Source: JADGAU01 sp045047105 (lineage in GTDB: Bacteria > Pseudomonadota > Gammaproteobacteria > GRL18). Taken from it: 27,013 nucleotides of DNA. The notes beneath the pieces are model-generated. The model searched no databases. It was not told where the DNA came from and saw only the letters and a program-made list of their open reading frames with translations. Below are positions 6,121 to 14,545 of this stretch, in pieces. Each line of letters opens with the position of its first letter. Positions within the stretch are counted from its first letter, which is position 1. Made by a program: the position numbers and the translations under genes. Where the stretch lies: contig JASFYQ010000027.1 in assembly GCA_045047105.1 (NCBI GenBank), positions 1 through 27,013 on the forward strand, in the 5' to 3' direction.

Positions 6121-6231
6121 ATGGATAGAATTCATGCATATACCAAGTGGGATTGCAAATATCATATTGTGTTTATCCCTAAATACAGAAAAAAAGTTAT
6201 TTACGGGAAACTAAGGAATTATTTGGAATAA
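6121..6231 (+). pseudogene. IS200-like transposase (TnpA) N-terminal fragment
   Basis: A 36-codon frame whose product contains YTKWDCKYHIVFIPKYRKK and VIYGKLRNYLE, clearly the first ~35 residues of an IS200/IS605-type Y1 transposase. A TAA follows, and the HUH motif and catalytic tyrosine regions are absent. Downstream DNA to 6421 gives no continuation in any frame that I can see. It is a remnant at the edge of the island. The surrounding stretch 6080-6421 holds no other gene. Confidence 0.8.
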
Positions 6232-6421
6232 GTGGATTGCTGGAATTAAATAGAGCAGCATGTATAATGCCTATTTAAGTAATTCTTTAAACGCTATAGA
6301 CTTATAAAAAATGGCTAGTTCTTATACTCCGGGCCTTAATAAAAAATAAAATATCCAGGCATAAAATAAGAAATGTCTTAGTTTCTTAGAATAGTTCTTC
6401 AGGTTTTGAAATTAGGAAAAA

Positions 6422-7717
6422 ATGAAAAATAAACAATTTAATAAAGATTTGTGTCAATTTCTTGATGCTTCCCCAACCCCTTTTCATGCAACAGCTAATC
6501 TATTGGCATATTTTACCAATGCAGGTTTTTATGAGCTTAAAGAATCAGAAAAATGGGCAGATTTAAAAACGGGTAAATATGTAGTAACACGTAATGATAG
6601 CGCATTGATCGCATTTACCTTGCCACATAAAAAATTGCCTGAAAGTGGTTTTCAAATGGTGGGAGCACATACTGATAGTCCTTGTTTAAAGGTAAAACCC
6701 AATGCAGAGGTAATTAAACAAGACTATTTGCAACTGGGTGTAGAGGTTTATGGTGGTGCTTTACTTAACCCCTGGTTTGACCGAGATCTTTCTCTAGCAG
6801 GGCGTATTAGCTATGAAATGCCTGATGCTACAATAGCAAGTAAATTAGTTGATTTTAAAAATCCTATTGCTATAATTCCCAGCCTGGCAATTCATTTAGA
6901 TAGAGACGCAAATAAAAATCGTAGCATTAATCCACAAACAGATATTTTGCCTATACTATTAAATAGTACAGACTTATCTGATAAGCAAAATAACTTAGGT
7001 ATTATTTTATTGGAGCAGCTTAAAAAACAGTACCCAAAGCTTAAAGTTAAAAATATTTTAGCCCATGAGCTGTTTTTTTATGATGTACAAAAAGCCAGTT
7101 TAACGGGATTTAATCAGGATTTTATTAGCAGTAGCCGTCTGGATAATTTACTTAGCTGTTTTATTGGAGCGCAGGCTCTGGTGAGTTCTGAAAATAGTAG
7201 TCAGCCCAGTTTATTAGTATGTAATGATCATGAAGAAGTGGGCAGTCAATCTACTTCAGGAGCCCAGGGTAATTTTTTAGTATCGGTATTACAGCGCTTG
7301 TGTAAAACCAATGAAAACTTATTAAGATGTACTCATCAATCATTACTTGTTTCGGCTGATAATGCCCATGGTATTCATCCTAACTATAGTGATAAACACG
7401 ATAAGAACCATGGCCCGATTATTAATCAGGGCCCAGTGATTAAAATTAATGCCAACCAGCGTTATGCCAGCAATAGTGAATCTGTTGCACAATTTCAAAA
7501 ATATGCCAATGATTTGGATATTAATCTACAAAAATTTGTGGTACGCTCTGACATGGGATGTGGGAGTACTATTGGCCCAATAATTGCGTCTTCAATTGGT
7601 GTAAGAACAATTGACATCGGTTTAGCAACATTTGCAATGCATTCCATACGGGAAATAGCAGGCAGTCGTGATCCAATGATGTTATATAGGATATTAAGTT
7701 CTTTTTTTATTCGATAA
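6422..7717 (+). CDS. apeB: M18 family aminopeptidase
   Basis: Cytosolic metallo-aminopeptidase with a two-zinc site; family members favour acidic N-terminal residues. The 431-residue length is typical. Metal and catalytic blocks are all present: GAHTDSPCLKVKP (His83), SSRLDNLLS (Asp241), NDHEEVGSQS (Glu271/Glu272), SADNAHGIHPNY (Asp313) and ATFAMHSIREIAG (His407). The conserved GPVIKINANQRYA and RSDMGCGSTIGPI are also seen. The start at 6422 has AGGA six bases upstream. It is the first intact gene after the island. The apeB symbol follows the usual name for bacterial M18 enzymes; substrate preference is not deducible here. Confidence 0.95.
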   Translation: MKNKQFNKDLCQFLDASPTPFHATANLLAYFTNAGFYELKESEKWADLKTGKYVVTRNDSALIAFTLPHKKLPESGFQMVGAHTDSPCLKVKPNAEVIKQDYLQLGVEVYGGALLNPWFDRDLSLAGRISYEMPDATIASKLVDFKNPIAIIPSLAIHLDRDANKNRSINPQTDILPILLNSTDLSDKQNNLGIILLEQLKKQYPKLKVKNILAHELFFYDVQKASLTGFNQDFISSSRLDNLLSCFIGAQALVSSENSSQPSLLVCNDHEEVGSQSTSGAQGNFLVSVLQRLCKTNENLLRCTHQSLLVSADNAHGIHPNYSDKHDKNHGPIINQGPVIKINANQRYASNSESVAQFQKYANDLDINLQKFVVRSDMGCGSTIGPIIASSIGVRTIDIGLATFAMHSIREIAGSRDPMMLYRILSSFFIR

Positions 7718-7762
7718 TCCTATAGATTTAATAGCAATGAACAAACAAGTAAAGAGAAAATT

Positions 7763-8068
7763 ATGTCAACAATTACTCAAATACAAAACCCTGTAGTTAA
7801 CCAGCTAACAAATAAAAAATCTGCTACTGCGGATAATAGTCAAAAAACAGAACACTCAAATAGCAAGCAAACGGTTGAACCTGTTATCAATAAAATGTCT
7901 CAGCAATTGAGTGAAAAAACCAAGCCTGCTAATAGCGATGGAATCACAGAACAAAATGTTCAAAATTTTGTTCCAGATATGAATGCATCAATGATTGGAG
8001 CACAATCGGCTAATATTACGGCTGAATTTGTAGCTAATTTATTGAATAAAAACCCATATGAAAACTGA
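7763..8068 (+). CDS. Small hypothetical protein, mostly disordered
   Basis: A 101-residue protein I do not recognise. It is rich in Asn, Gln, Ser, Thr and Lys and looks disordered up to about residue 75. The C-terminus (SANITAEFVANLLNKNPYEN) could form one amphipathic helix. It has no signal peptide, membrane segment or cysteine. The start at 7763 has AAAGAG upstream, and it lies 45 bases after the aminopeptidase gene, so they may be cotranscribed. The composition agrees with neighbouring genes. A real but uncharacterised gene is likely. Confidence 0.6.
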   Translation: MSTITQIQNPVVNQLTNKKSATADNSQKTEHSNSKQTVEPVINKMSQQLSEKTKPANSDGITEQNVQNFVPDMNASMIGAQSANITAEFVANLLNKNPYEN

Positions 8069-8244
8069 GTTGTTTAATAGCTTATTTCCTTTAGGTAGTT
8101 CTAAAAAATATGCTGAGGCAATCTAGTACCGCTATTTTTTAGTTAGCTTAATATATAAGCTGTAAGCTAATAAAAAATGAGATAAGTGTTTGGTTTTTTA
8201 TACTATTTTTCAATATAACAATTCAAACTCCTGCGATAATTTAA

Positions 8245-8288
8245 TACTCCTAAGATAGACTAAATACTCCTAAGATAGACTAAATACT
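8245..8288. repeat. 20-bp tandem repeat before yejK
   Basis: The unit TACTCCTAAGATAGACTAAA occurs twice in a row (8245-8264 and 8265-8284), followed by a partial third start (TACT) that runs into the yejK ATG at 8290. No Shine-Dalgarno is visible between it and the start. It may be a recent duplication of the leader or an operator. Confidence 0.9.
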
Positions 8289-8289
8289 A

Positions 8290-9363
8290 ATGAAATTAAT
8301 AAAACTGATAGTTCATGCTATCGATAAAACACCTGATGCGGGTGCCGCGCGGTTAAATTTATGCCAGCAGGAAATGCAGGATAATGAGAATTTGGTTACT
8401 TTTATCAGTGATTTAAATAGTAATTTTAATAGTAAGTCAGCAAAAACGCATGGTGCTTTTTCTACCAATCCGCATGATCCAGAACAGCAGCAGAGTGAGC
8501 AGCAAGATAATCCTATCTTAAACCATATGTTAAGTGATTATATGAAGGGCAATTTGCCCTTTGTTGACTTTAGTCATAAGAGTATGGATTTTTTAAAAAC
8601 TTTGATGGATAGGAATGGCAAAACTAAAGGTGGTTATGTTGTTTTTGCTCATTATCAACTATTTGCCACAGATTTTTTATTTGTGGTTATTTTACATAAT
8701 CAGTCTGCTTTACTGATTGATGAAAAGCTACAATTAAACCAGACCGAATACCTGGACACCAGCAGTTTATATCTTGCTGCTCGAATTGATTTAAGTGAAT
8801 GGCAGGAGCCTGTTGAAAGCTCAGTCGAGCAGCATAAAAATCGTTATATTGCGATGATCATTGCGCGTGATGGCAAAAAAATTAATGATTATTTTAAAGA
8901 ATTTATTGGTTTTGAAGAAACCGTAGATGCTAAAAAAGAAACCAGTCAACTACTTGATGCTTTAACAGGGTTTTGCCATCAAAGTCAGGCAGAGCCAGAA
9001 GTAACAGAAGAATTAAAGAAAAAAGCTGTGGAATATTGTTCACAGCAGGCAGAAGCAGGAGAAAATGTACAATTAAAAGATTTTTCCTCTTATGTGAGTG
9101 AAATGGCGGAGGAAGATTTTTATCGTTACCTGCAAAATGAAAAAGTTGAAATACAAGAAGAAATTACACCAGATAGAGGTTTGCTGCGTAAATTTAATAA
9201 ACTCAGTGGCCGCTCTGGCAACTTAAGTATTAGTTTTCCTGCATCACTATTAAATCAATCGGTATTTTATGATACAGAGTCAGATACCCTGACTATTAAC
9301 AATCCTCCTAAAAGTTTACGTGAACAACTTTTATTATTAGTAAATCAAGAATCAAAGAAATAA
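8290..9363 (+). CDS. yejK: Nucleoid-associated protein YejK/NdpA (NA37)
   Basis: Member of the 37-kDa nucleoid-associated protein family, which binds double-stranded DNA; its exact role is not settled. The whole 357-residue length matches. The N-terminus has FISDLNSNFNSKSAKTHGAF, the middle GGYVVFAHYQLFATDFLFVV and LYLAARIDLSEW, and then GKKINDYFKEFIGFEE. The C-terminus has LRKFNKLSGRSGNLSISF and the end block DTLTINNPPKSLREQL. These follow E. coli YejK block by block. No clear ribosome site precedes the ATG; a 20-bp tandem repeat occupies that position. The next gene follows after five bases, so it heads a three-gene operon. Confidence 0.92.
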   Translation: MKLIKLIVHAIDKTPDAGAARLNLCQQEMQDNENLVTFISDLNSNFNSKSAKTHGAFSTNPHDPEQQQSEQQDNPILNHMLSDYMKGNLPFVDFSHKSMDFLKTLMDRNGKTKGGYVVFAHYQLFATDFLFVVILHNQSALLIDEKLQLNQTEYLDTSSLYLAARIDLSEWQEPVESSVEQHKNRYIAMIIARDGKKINDYFKEFIGFEETVDAKKETSQLLDALTGFCHQSQAEPEVTEELKKKAVEYCSQQAEAGENVQLKDFSSYVSEMAEEDFYRYLQNEKVEIQEEITPDRGLLRKFNKLSGRSGNLSISFPASLLNQSVFYDTESDTLTINNPPKSLREQLLLLVNQESKK

Positions 9364-9368
9364 GAAAT

Positions 9369-9692
9369 ATGACTACAAAAGTAACTCAGCAAGACATTGC
9401 AAAACTGAATACTCTGCTTAATGATACCCTGCAACAGGCAGAAAAAGATCAATTAATCAGCTGTGTAAGAATTTTAGGCACAGCCGTTGCCAGTTTAAAA
9501 ATTAAATACCAGGTGAATGAAGAGAATTTTCAGGATGATTTTAAAAATATGGTAGCTGATATGCAGCAAACTGATGATATGGATGAGTCAAAGTCAGAAC
9601 TAGTGAATCAGGTGCTTTCTAAATCTATCGTTGAATGTGCTACCGCAATAGCTGTGGCAAAAAATATTAGTGATAATAGTTCTAAAGGATAA
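9369..9692 (+). CDS. Small helical hypothetical protein
   Basis: A 107-residue acidic protein I do not recognise. It appears all-helical: an N-terminal helix with IAKLNTLLNDTLQQAEKD, a middle with VRILGTAVASLKIKYQ, and a C-terminal helix with LSKSIVECATAIAVAKNI. There is no signal peptide or membrane segment. It sits five bases after yejK and eight bases before the radical SAM gene, so the three are almost certainly cotranscribed. That suggests a link to nucleoid or DNA-related work, but nothing in the sequence shows one. It is not a known YejK partner to my knowledge. Confidence 0.75.
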   Translation: MTTKVTQQDIAKLNTLLNDTLQQAEKDQLISCVRILGTAVASLKIKYQVNEENFQDDFKNMVADMQQTDDMDESKSELVNQVLSKSIVECATAIAVAKNISDNSSKG

Positions 9693-9700
9693 AAATAGTT

Positions 9701-10312
9701 ATGGTTGATAATCCTGTAGATACTCTGGTTTATGATATTGCTAATAAGCGCTATATTAATTTAACGAATAGCTGCACTCTAAAATGTGCATTTTGTCCTA
9801 AAACCAAGGGCAGTCCCGAAGTTCATCAATACTCCTTAGGTATTGAAGAGCGCCATAAAGTAGACGATTATATTAAAGCCATTGGAGACCCCAGCCAGTT
9901 TGAAGAACTGGTATTTTGTGGTTTTGGTGAACCAACCATGCGCTTAAAAGAGCTTTTAAAAATAGCGGAATATATTAAGCAGCACAATGGACGAGTTCGG
10001 GTAAATACCGATGGTTTGGCAAATCTGGTTCATAAACGCAATATTTTACCTGAAATGGCCAAGGTGGTAGATGCGTTATCTGTTTCTTTAAATGGTCAGA
10101 CTGAGGCGGTTTATAATCAACATTGCTTACCCGGATTAAAAGGATCGTTTAACGCAGTTTTAGACTTTTTAAGCCTGGCTCCAGAGTATATTGCTGATAC
10201 AACGGCAACTTCAATTGATGGTTTAGAGGGGTTGGATATTAAAGCCTGCGAACAGCTCGCTATAGAGCGAGGAGTAAAATTCAGGCGCAGAGTATTAGAT
10301 ATAGTGGGTTAG
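9701..10312 (+). CDS. TatD-associated-type radical SAM protein
   Basis: A short (203-residue) radical SAM protein. The 4Fe-4S motif CxxxCxxC is Cys25-Cys29-Cys32 in NSCTLKCAFCPK. The GGE-like SAM-binding motif appears as FCGFGEPTMR, followed by VRVNTDG and VDALSVSLNG. Size and sequence fit the family called radical SAM protein, TatD family-associated, whose substrate is unknown. There is no TatD nuclease gene beside it here; the partner is instead yejK and a small helical protein. AAGGA precedes the start. It converges with rhlE and their stop codons overlap by four bases. Confidence 0.88.
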   Translation: MVDNPVDTLVYDIANKRYINLTNSCTLKCAFCPKTKGSPEVHQYSLGIEERHKVDDYIKAIGDPSQFEELVFCGFGEPTMRLKELLKIAEYIKQHNGRVRVNTDGLANLVHKRNILPEMAKVVDALSVSLNGQTEAVYNQHCLPGLKGSFNAVLDFLSLAPEYIADTTATSIDGLEGLDIKACEQLAIERGVKFRRRVLDIVG

Positions 10313-11676
10313 TTTGCTTTACTTCTAGTTTGTTGGCCACTTTTTTTATATGGGTTATTTTGAGCTGTTTTAGGTTTTCTCTGGCGGTATTTATTATTTT
10401 TTCCGGCAGGTTTATGTCCGCGAGCATTCTCTCCTGAACGTTGTCCATCTCGATGGTCACTTTTAGCATTGAATTTTTTAGGTTTTTTTGCTTTTTGTTG
10501 ACGAAGTTTGGATTCGGGTAAATGATGAACGGGATCAAAGCCTTCAATAAATTCACGGGTTAGTAGTTGTTGCATCAGTGTTTCAATATCTCTCAATTGA
10601 GTAAATTCATCTGCACTTACTAAGGATACCGCCTGACCTGTTGAACCCGCTCGCCCCGTTCGCCCGATACGGTGAATATAATCTTCAGCTACATTGGGTA
10701 AATCAAAGTTTACTACCTGAGGCAGTTGATCTATATCTAAACCACGGGCAGCAATATCGGTGGCAACTAATACCTGAGTTGTTTTATCTTTAAAGTCGGC
10801 TAATGCTCTGGTACGTGCACCCTGACTTTTATTGCCATGAATTGCCGCAGCTTTAATGCCATCGTTTTCTAAAAAGCGGGTTAATCGATTAGCTCCATGT
10901 TTGGTTCGACTAAAAACCAGAACCTGCTGCCAATTGTTTTCCTTAATTAAGTAACTCAATAGCGCAGATTTTTTACTTTTATCAACAGGACAAATCCATT
11001 GTTTTACTGTTTTAGCTGCGGTGTTTCGAGGGCTAACCGATATCTCAACAGGATTTCTAACCAGACTTTTTGCAAGCTTTCTAATATCATCAGAAAAAGT
11101 AGCTGAAAATAATAAGTTCTGTCGCTGCTTAGGTAAAAAGGAAATTATTTTTCGAATGTCGTGAATAAAGCCCATATCCAGCATGCGATCGGCTTCATCT
11201 AACACCAGAACTTCCAGATTATTAAATCTAACGGCATTTTGATTGTATAAATCCAATAATCGCCCGGGAGTGGCTACCAGTATATCCACACCTCTGCGTA
11301 ACTTTATCATTTGTGGATTAATCTTTACTCCACCAAAAACCACTGTAGAGCGTAAAGGCAAATTATTTCCATATGTTATAACACTATTTTCCACCTGTGC
11401 AGCCAGTTCTCTGGTGGGGGTAAGTATTAATGCACGCGCCTGATTAGCCTGGGCTCTTTGACCATTAAGTAAGTGGTGCAATATGGGAAGGGTAAAACCT
11501 GCGGTTTTTCCGGTGCCTGTTTGAGCCGCAGCCATTACATCCTTGCCATCAAGTATGGCTGGTATGGCTTTAGCCTGTATTGGAGTAGGGCTGGTATAAC
11601 CTTTTTCAGTTATGGCATCTAGAATAGTTGGATCTAATCCCAACGCACTAAAATTTACAGGGTTTTCTGTTGTCAT
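10309..11676 (-). CDS. rhlE: DEAD-box ATP-dependent RNA helicase RhlE
   Basis: ATP-dependent RNA helicase with roles in ribosome assembly and RNA decay. All motifs are visible: Q motif region (FSALGLDPTIL, YTSPTPIQ), motif I AQTGTGKT (51-58), PTRELAAQ, GG, TPGRLLD, DEAD (160-163), SAT (191-193), then LVFSRT, TDIAARGLDID and HRIGRTGRAG. After about residue 380 there is a basic, low-complexity tail rich in Lys, Gln, Asn and Arg (QRKPKTAQNNPYKKSGQQ), typical of RhlE and probably RNA-binding. The length is 455. No strong Shine-Dalgarno is seen before the ATG at 11676. It is divergent from the downstream lipoprotein gene. Confidence 0.94.
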   Translation of the reverse strand: MTTENPVNFSALGLDPTILDAITEKGYTSPTPIQAKAIPAILDGKDVMAAAQTGTGKTAGFTLPILHHLLNGQRAQANQARALILTPTRELAAQVENSVITYGNNLPLRSTVVFGGVKINPQMIKLRRGVDILVATPGRLLDLYNQNAVRFNNLEVLVLDEADRMLDMGFIHDIRKIISFLPKQRQNLLFSATFSDDIRKLAKSLVRNPVEISVSPRNTAAKTVKQWICPVDKSKKSALLSYLIKENNWQQVLVFSRTKHGANRLTRFLENDGIKAAAIHGNKSQGARTRALADFKDKTTQVLVATDIAARGLDIDQLPQVVNFDLPNVAEDYIHRIGRTGRAGSTGQAVSLVSADEFTQLRDIETLMQQLLTREFIEGFDPVHHLPESKLRQQKAKKPKKFNAKSDHRDGQRSGENARGHKPAGKNNKYRQRKPKTAQNNPYKKSGQQTRSKAN

Positions 11677-11863
11677 GATCTTGTTTTTTATAGCCTTTAA
11701 TTAGGGCGTGTAGCTTACAGGATTTTTCAATTAATTACTATGAGAAGCATACTAAGAGTTACTTTTTATCTTATAATATGAACAATAATGGAAAATTAAT
11801 ACCATTATATAGAAACTTAAATATGAATAACTTAAATAAAAACATCATTAGCAAGGCAATTAT

Positions 11864-12367
11864 ATGAATATTTCACCCTTTTTTTTGATTCCAAGTCTGT
11901 TTTTACTTTTATCATGTAGTAGTGCAGAACAAAGTGCTGTTGGAAAACTACTCATTAAGCAAGGAGCTGATGGCATGTACGAACAACAATTACCCGCCTG
12001 TCCAGATAAACCCAATTGCATTAATACGGAATATCCCGAACAAAGCTCGCACTATATACCTGCTCTAGATTATCAGCAAGATAAACAACCGCAGGCACTA
12101 GCCATGGCAAAAAAAATCATAGTAAATATGGGGGGGGAAATAATAGCTGAAGAAGAGAATTATTTAGCCTCCACTTTTACTTCCTCTCTTTTTCGATTTG
12201 TAGATGATTTTGAAATTAGACAGGATATAGATAGCAATAAACTACATATTCGTTCTGCTTCTCGTATGGGGTATAGCGATTTTGGAGTAAATAAACGCAG
12301 AGTAGAACAGTTTTCTAAACTATTTCTTCAGCAGCAACAGCAAGAGCAACAGAAAGAAGATAATTAG
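11864..12367 (+). CDS. DUF1499 family lipoprotein
   Basis: A predicted lipoprotein. The N-terminus has a short hydrophobic signal and a lipobox ending LLLSC, with Cys18 the likely lipidated residue. The mature part carries DUF1499 features: ACPDKPNCINTE, a long middle with LASTFTSSLFRFVDDFEIR, and IRSASRMGYSDFGVNKRRV near the end. The family's role is unknown; members are found in or at the envelope. The C-terminus is glutamine-rich. A run of eight G (12130-12137) encodes Met-Gly-Gly and could slip in replication. It ends two bases before queE, so translation may be coupled, although the two functions look unrelated. Confidence 0.85.
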   Translation: MNISPFFLIPSLFLLLSCSSAEQSAVGKLLIKQGADGMYEQQLPACPDKPNCINTEYPEQSSHYIPALDYQQDKQPQALAMAKKIIVNMGGEIIAEEENYLASTFTSSLFRFVDDFEIRQDIDSNKLHIRSASRMGYSDFGVNKRRVEQFSKLFLQQQQQEQQKEDN

Positions 12368-12369
12368 TA

Positions 12370-13008
12370 ATGTATAGTGTTAAAGAGATTTTTTATAGCC
12401 TACAGGGTGAGGGAGCCCAAAGTGGAAGAGCCGCTGTTTTTTGCCGTTTTACTGGCTGTAATTTATGGAATGGTTTAGAGCGAGATAAAGCATCTTCATC
12501 CTGTCCTTTTTGTGATACTGATTTTGTTGGTGTAGATGGTCAGGCCGGGGGGAAATTTTCTAGCGCTGATTTATTAGCAGAACAACTTCACTCCTTTTGG
12601 CCTGATAATGCGGATGCAAAAGCTAAACCCTATGTGGTTTTTACGGGAGGAGAGCCTTTATTACAACTAGATAATGCTTTAATTGATAAAATGCATCAGC
12701 TGGGTTTTGAGGTAGCAGTAGAAACTAATGGTAGTATCCAGGTACCAGAAAATATTGACTGGATCTGTGTTAGTCCTAAAACCAATATGGATTTAAAAGT
12801 CACCTCTGGCAATGAGCTTAAATTATTATTCCCACAACAACAATTAGCTCCAGAGTCATTTCAGCAACTAAAGTTTGATTATTTTTACCTGCAAGCAATT
12901 GATGACCAGAATGCAAGCAGCAATAAACAAAAAACGCTGCAATACTGTTTAGCCCATCCTCAATGGTTTTATTCTTTGCAATTGCATAAAATTTTATCAA
13001 TAGACTAA
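12370..13008 (+). CDS. queE: 7-carboxy-7-deazaguanine synthase QueE
   Basis: Radical SAM enzyme that contracts 6-carboxytetrahydropterin to 7-carboxy-7-deazaguanine in queuosine synthesis. The N-terminus FYSLQGEGAQSGR is characteristic. The iron-sulfur cluster is bound by the variant C-x14-C-x2-C motif (Cys30, Cys45, Cys48 in GCNLWNG and SSSCPFCDTDF), as in well-studied QueE proteins of this subtype. FTGGEPLLQ, VETNGS and VSPKTN follow, and the C-terminus ends FYSLQLHKI. The length (212) is normal. It follows the lipoprotein after two bases and precedes a small membrane protein after two bases. No queC or queD is nearby. Confidence 0.95.
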   Translation: MYSVKEIFYSLQGEGAQSGRAAVFCRFTGCNLWNGLERDKASSSCPFCDTDFVGVDGQAGGKFSSADLLAEQLHSFWPDNADAKAKPYVVFTGGEPLLQLDNALIDKMHQLGFEVAVETNGSIQVPENIDWICVSPKTNMDLKVTSGNELKLLFPQQQLAPESFQQLKFDYFYLQAIDDQNASSNKQKTLQYCLAHPQWFYSLQLHKILSID

Positions 13009-13010
13009 CT

Positions 13011-13337
13011 ATGACACTTTCTTTAGCTTTTTTACTGGTTGTGATATTGCTTATCTACGATATGATGTTTTTAAAAATGCTTAGAAAGCGTAAGCAAAAA
13101 ATCCTTTTTTCTATTTATATTGAAGCAGGAGAAATCGACTCAACAGAGGGAGATATTCCCAATCATTTTTTAGTCGCTACGAAAGAATTATGTCGAGTTT
13201 ACCAACCAGGTAAACTCAAAATTATGGCAGTACTTAAGCCTAAACCAGAGCATAATAAATTTTCTGAACTCTGTTTTTCGGGTACTTTAGACGATAAATT
13301 AAAAACTCAATTAATAAATTTATACCATCAAGAATAA
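13011..13337 (+). CDS. DUF3634-like membrane-anchored small protein
   Basis: A 108-residue protein with one N-terminal membrane segment (about residues 2-22), followed by basic RKRKQK, giving a cytoplasmic C-terminal part. The rest is a small alpha/beta domain: FSIYIEAGEI, GDIPNHFLVATKELC and LCFSGTLDDKLKTQLINLYH. The pattern of G-x-I, IP..F and F-S-G near the end resembles DUF3634, whose function is unknown. I rate that match as likely, not certain. It starts two bases after queE and probably shares its transcript. Confidence 0.65.
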   Translation: MTLSLAFLLVVILLIYDMMFLKMLRKRKQKILFSIYIEAGEIDSTEGDIPNHFLVATKELCRVYQPGKLKIMAVLKPKPEHNKFSELCFSGTLDDKLKTQLINLYHQE

Positions 13338-13530
13338 CTCATTTATTATCATCAACCTTGCCTGATTAAGCAGCAGAATAAAACTACAAAAATATAATAT
13401 TTAGTATTGAAATTTTTGATTGTTAAGGGAATAGACATAAGCCTAAGAAATAGTTTATGGTACTACTGTTTTTTAGCTTACATGATGTAGCCCTAAATCA
13501 TATACGATGTTCTTTATAGAATGGTTTTTT

Positions 13531-14517
13531 ATGGACAGTAGCAAAGATTATTATTTTATATTAGGTGTTTATCCAGGTGTAAATTTAGATGTTATTGATG
13601 TTTCATATCAACTATTGAGTTTATACTATAGTCCTGTTCAGCTTGAAAAAAATAACACCTTAGATAATCAGAAAATAAATGAATTAGACGAGGCTTACTT
13701 TATATTATCCGATGATAATAACAGGGCCGGTTATGATCAAAGCAGAGAAGAAAAATCTCATCTAGCCAAGATTTATTTTGGTAGTGATTTGAATTTAGAG
13801 CCATTGAGCATTGCCTCTCTTGATGGAGAATGGGCTGTTGCTACGGATAAATATCCTGAACTATTAGAGCTTGAGCAAAACCTTAAAGATATTTCCTGGC
13901 GCTTATCTGTTTCTTTTAAAACCTATCTATTAGATAAAAAACTCTTTATTCCAAGAAGAAAAATTGCCCATCAATTAGAAACAGCGTTTTTAGCAAATTT
14001 TTTCAGTGCAGATAGTGATCTGATGGATTTTGGCAAAATGCTTTTGATCCGTCGTCAGCGAGAGGCCGCAAACCAGCTTAATCAAATTATTTTTAATTCA
14101 CCTGAAGTAATAATTCCAGATAAAATTATCCATACTGTTTTACTGGATTATCCTCAAAAGAGTGATTATTTGAATCATTTACTTATTGATTGTGCAGTTA
14201 AGCTTAAACCCGATTTGGTAAAGGTTTATCTAAAAGCAGGGGCGGATGTAAATGTATTAGTTGATGGAAGTCAAAGTTTATTATCGTATTTTGTTTATTT
14301 ATATGGTTTTATGCGATATAGAGGTTACGAGGTAGAAATTGCTAATAGATATGAAATAGAACGAACTTTTTCTAAATATGGTGCTAAAAAAATCAATATA
14401 GAAAAACAGCTCAAAAAGAAACTGGTAGATAATAAAGCAAGAAAAAAACGCTACATAAAAGGGCTGATTTTTATCACTTTATTTTGTACCTGGTTAGCAT
14501 CTATTTATGTTTTCTAG
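13531..14517 (+). CDS. J-domain-like protein without HPD, with C-terminal anchor
   Basis: The N-terminus resembles a DnaJ J domain: KDYYFILGVYPGVNLDVIDV, then the helix region, then NELDEAYFILSDDNNRAGYD (first fragment shown to the loop only). The catalytic HPD is absent: the loop reads YYSPVQL where YYHPDK is expected (SPV, residues 34-36). It therefore should not stimulate DnaK ATPase. A middle helical region (100-200) is unassigned. Residues about 205-255 look like a degenerate ankyrin unit (LVKVYLKAGADVNVLVDG). The C-terminal ~18 residues are hydrophobic (IFITLFCTWLASIYVF), a likely tail anchor after a basic stretch. I chose ATG at 13531, since J domains start just before KDYY; ATG at 13507 would add eight residues. 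Confidence 0.72.
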   Translation: MDSSKDYYFILGVYPGVNLDVIDVSYQLLSLYYSPVQLEKNNTLDNQKINELDEAYFILSDDNNRAGYDQSREEKSHLAKIYFGSDLNLEPLSIASLDGEWAVATDKYPELLELEQNLKDISWRLSVSFKTYLLDKKLFIPRRKIAHQLETAFLANFFSADSDLMDFGKMLLIRRQREAANQLNQIIFNSPEVIIPDKIIHTVLLDYPQKSDYLNHLLIDCAVKLKPDLVKVYLKAGADVNVLVDGSQSLLSYFVYLYGFMRYRGYEVEIANRYEIERTFSKYGAKKINIEKQLKKKLVDNKARKKRYIKGLIFITLFCTWLASIYVF

Positions 14518-14545
14518 GCTAAACGTTTCTCATAATAAGTCAGTT

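Noticed and set aside
12370..13008. queE as part of a 7-deazaguanine DNA modification system
   Set aside because: No dpd genes, no queC/D/folE neighbours and no phage genes; ordinary tRNA queuosine synthesis is the simpler explanation.
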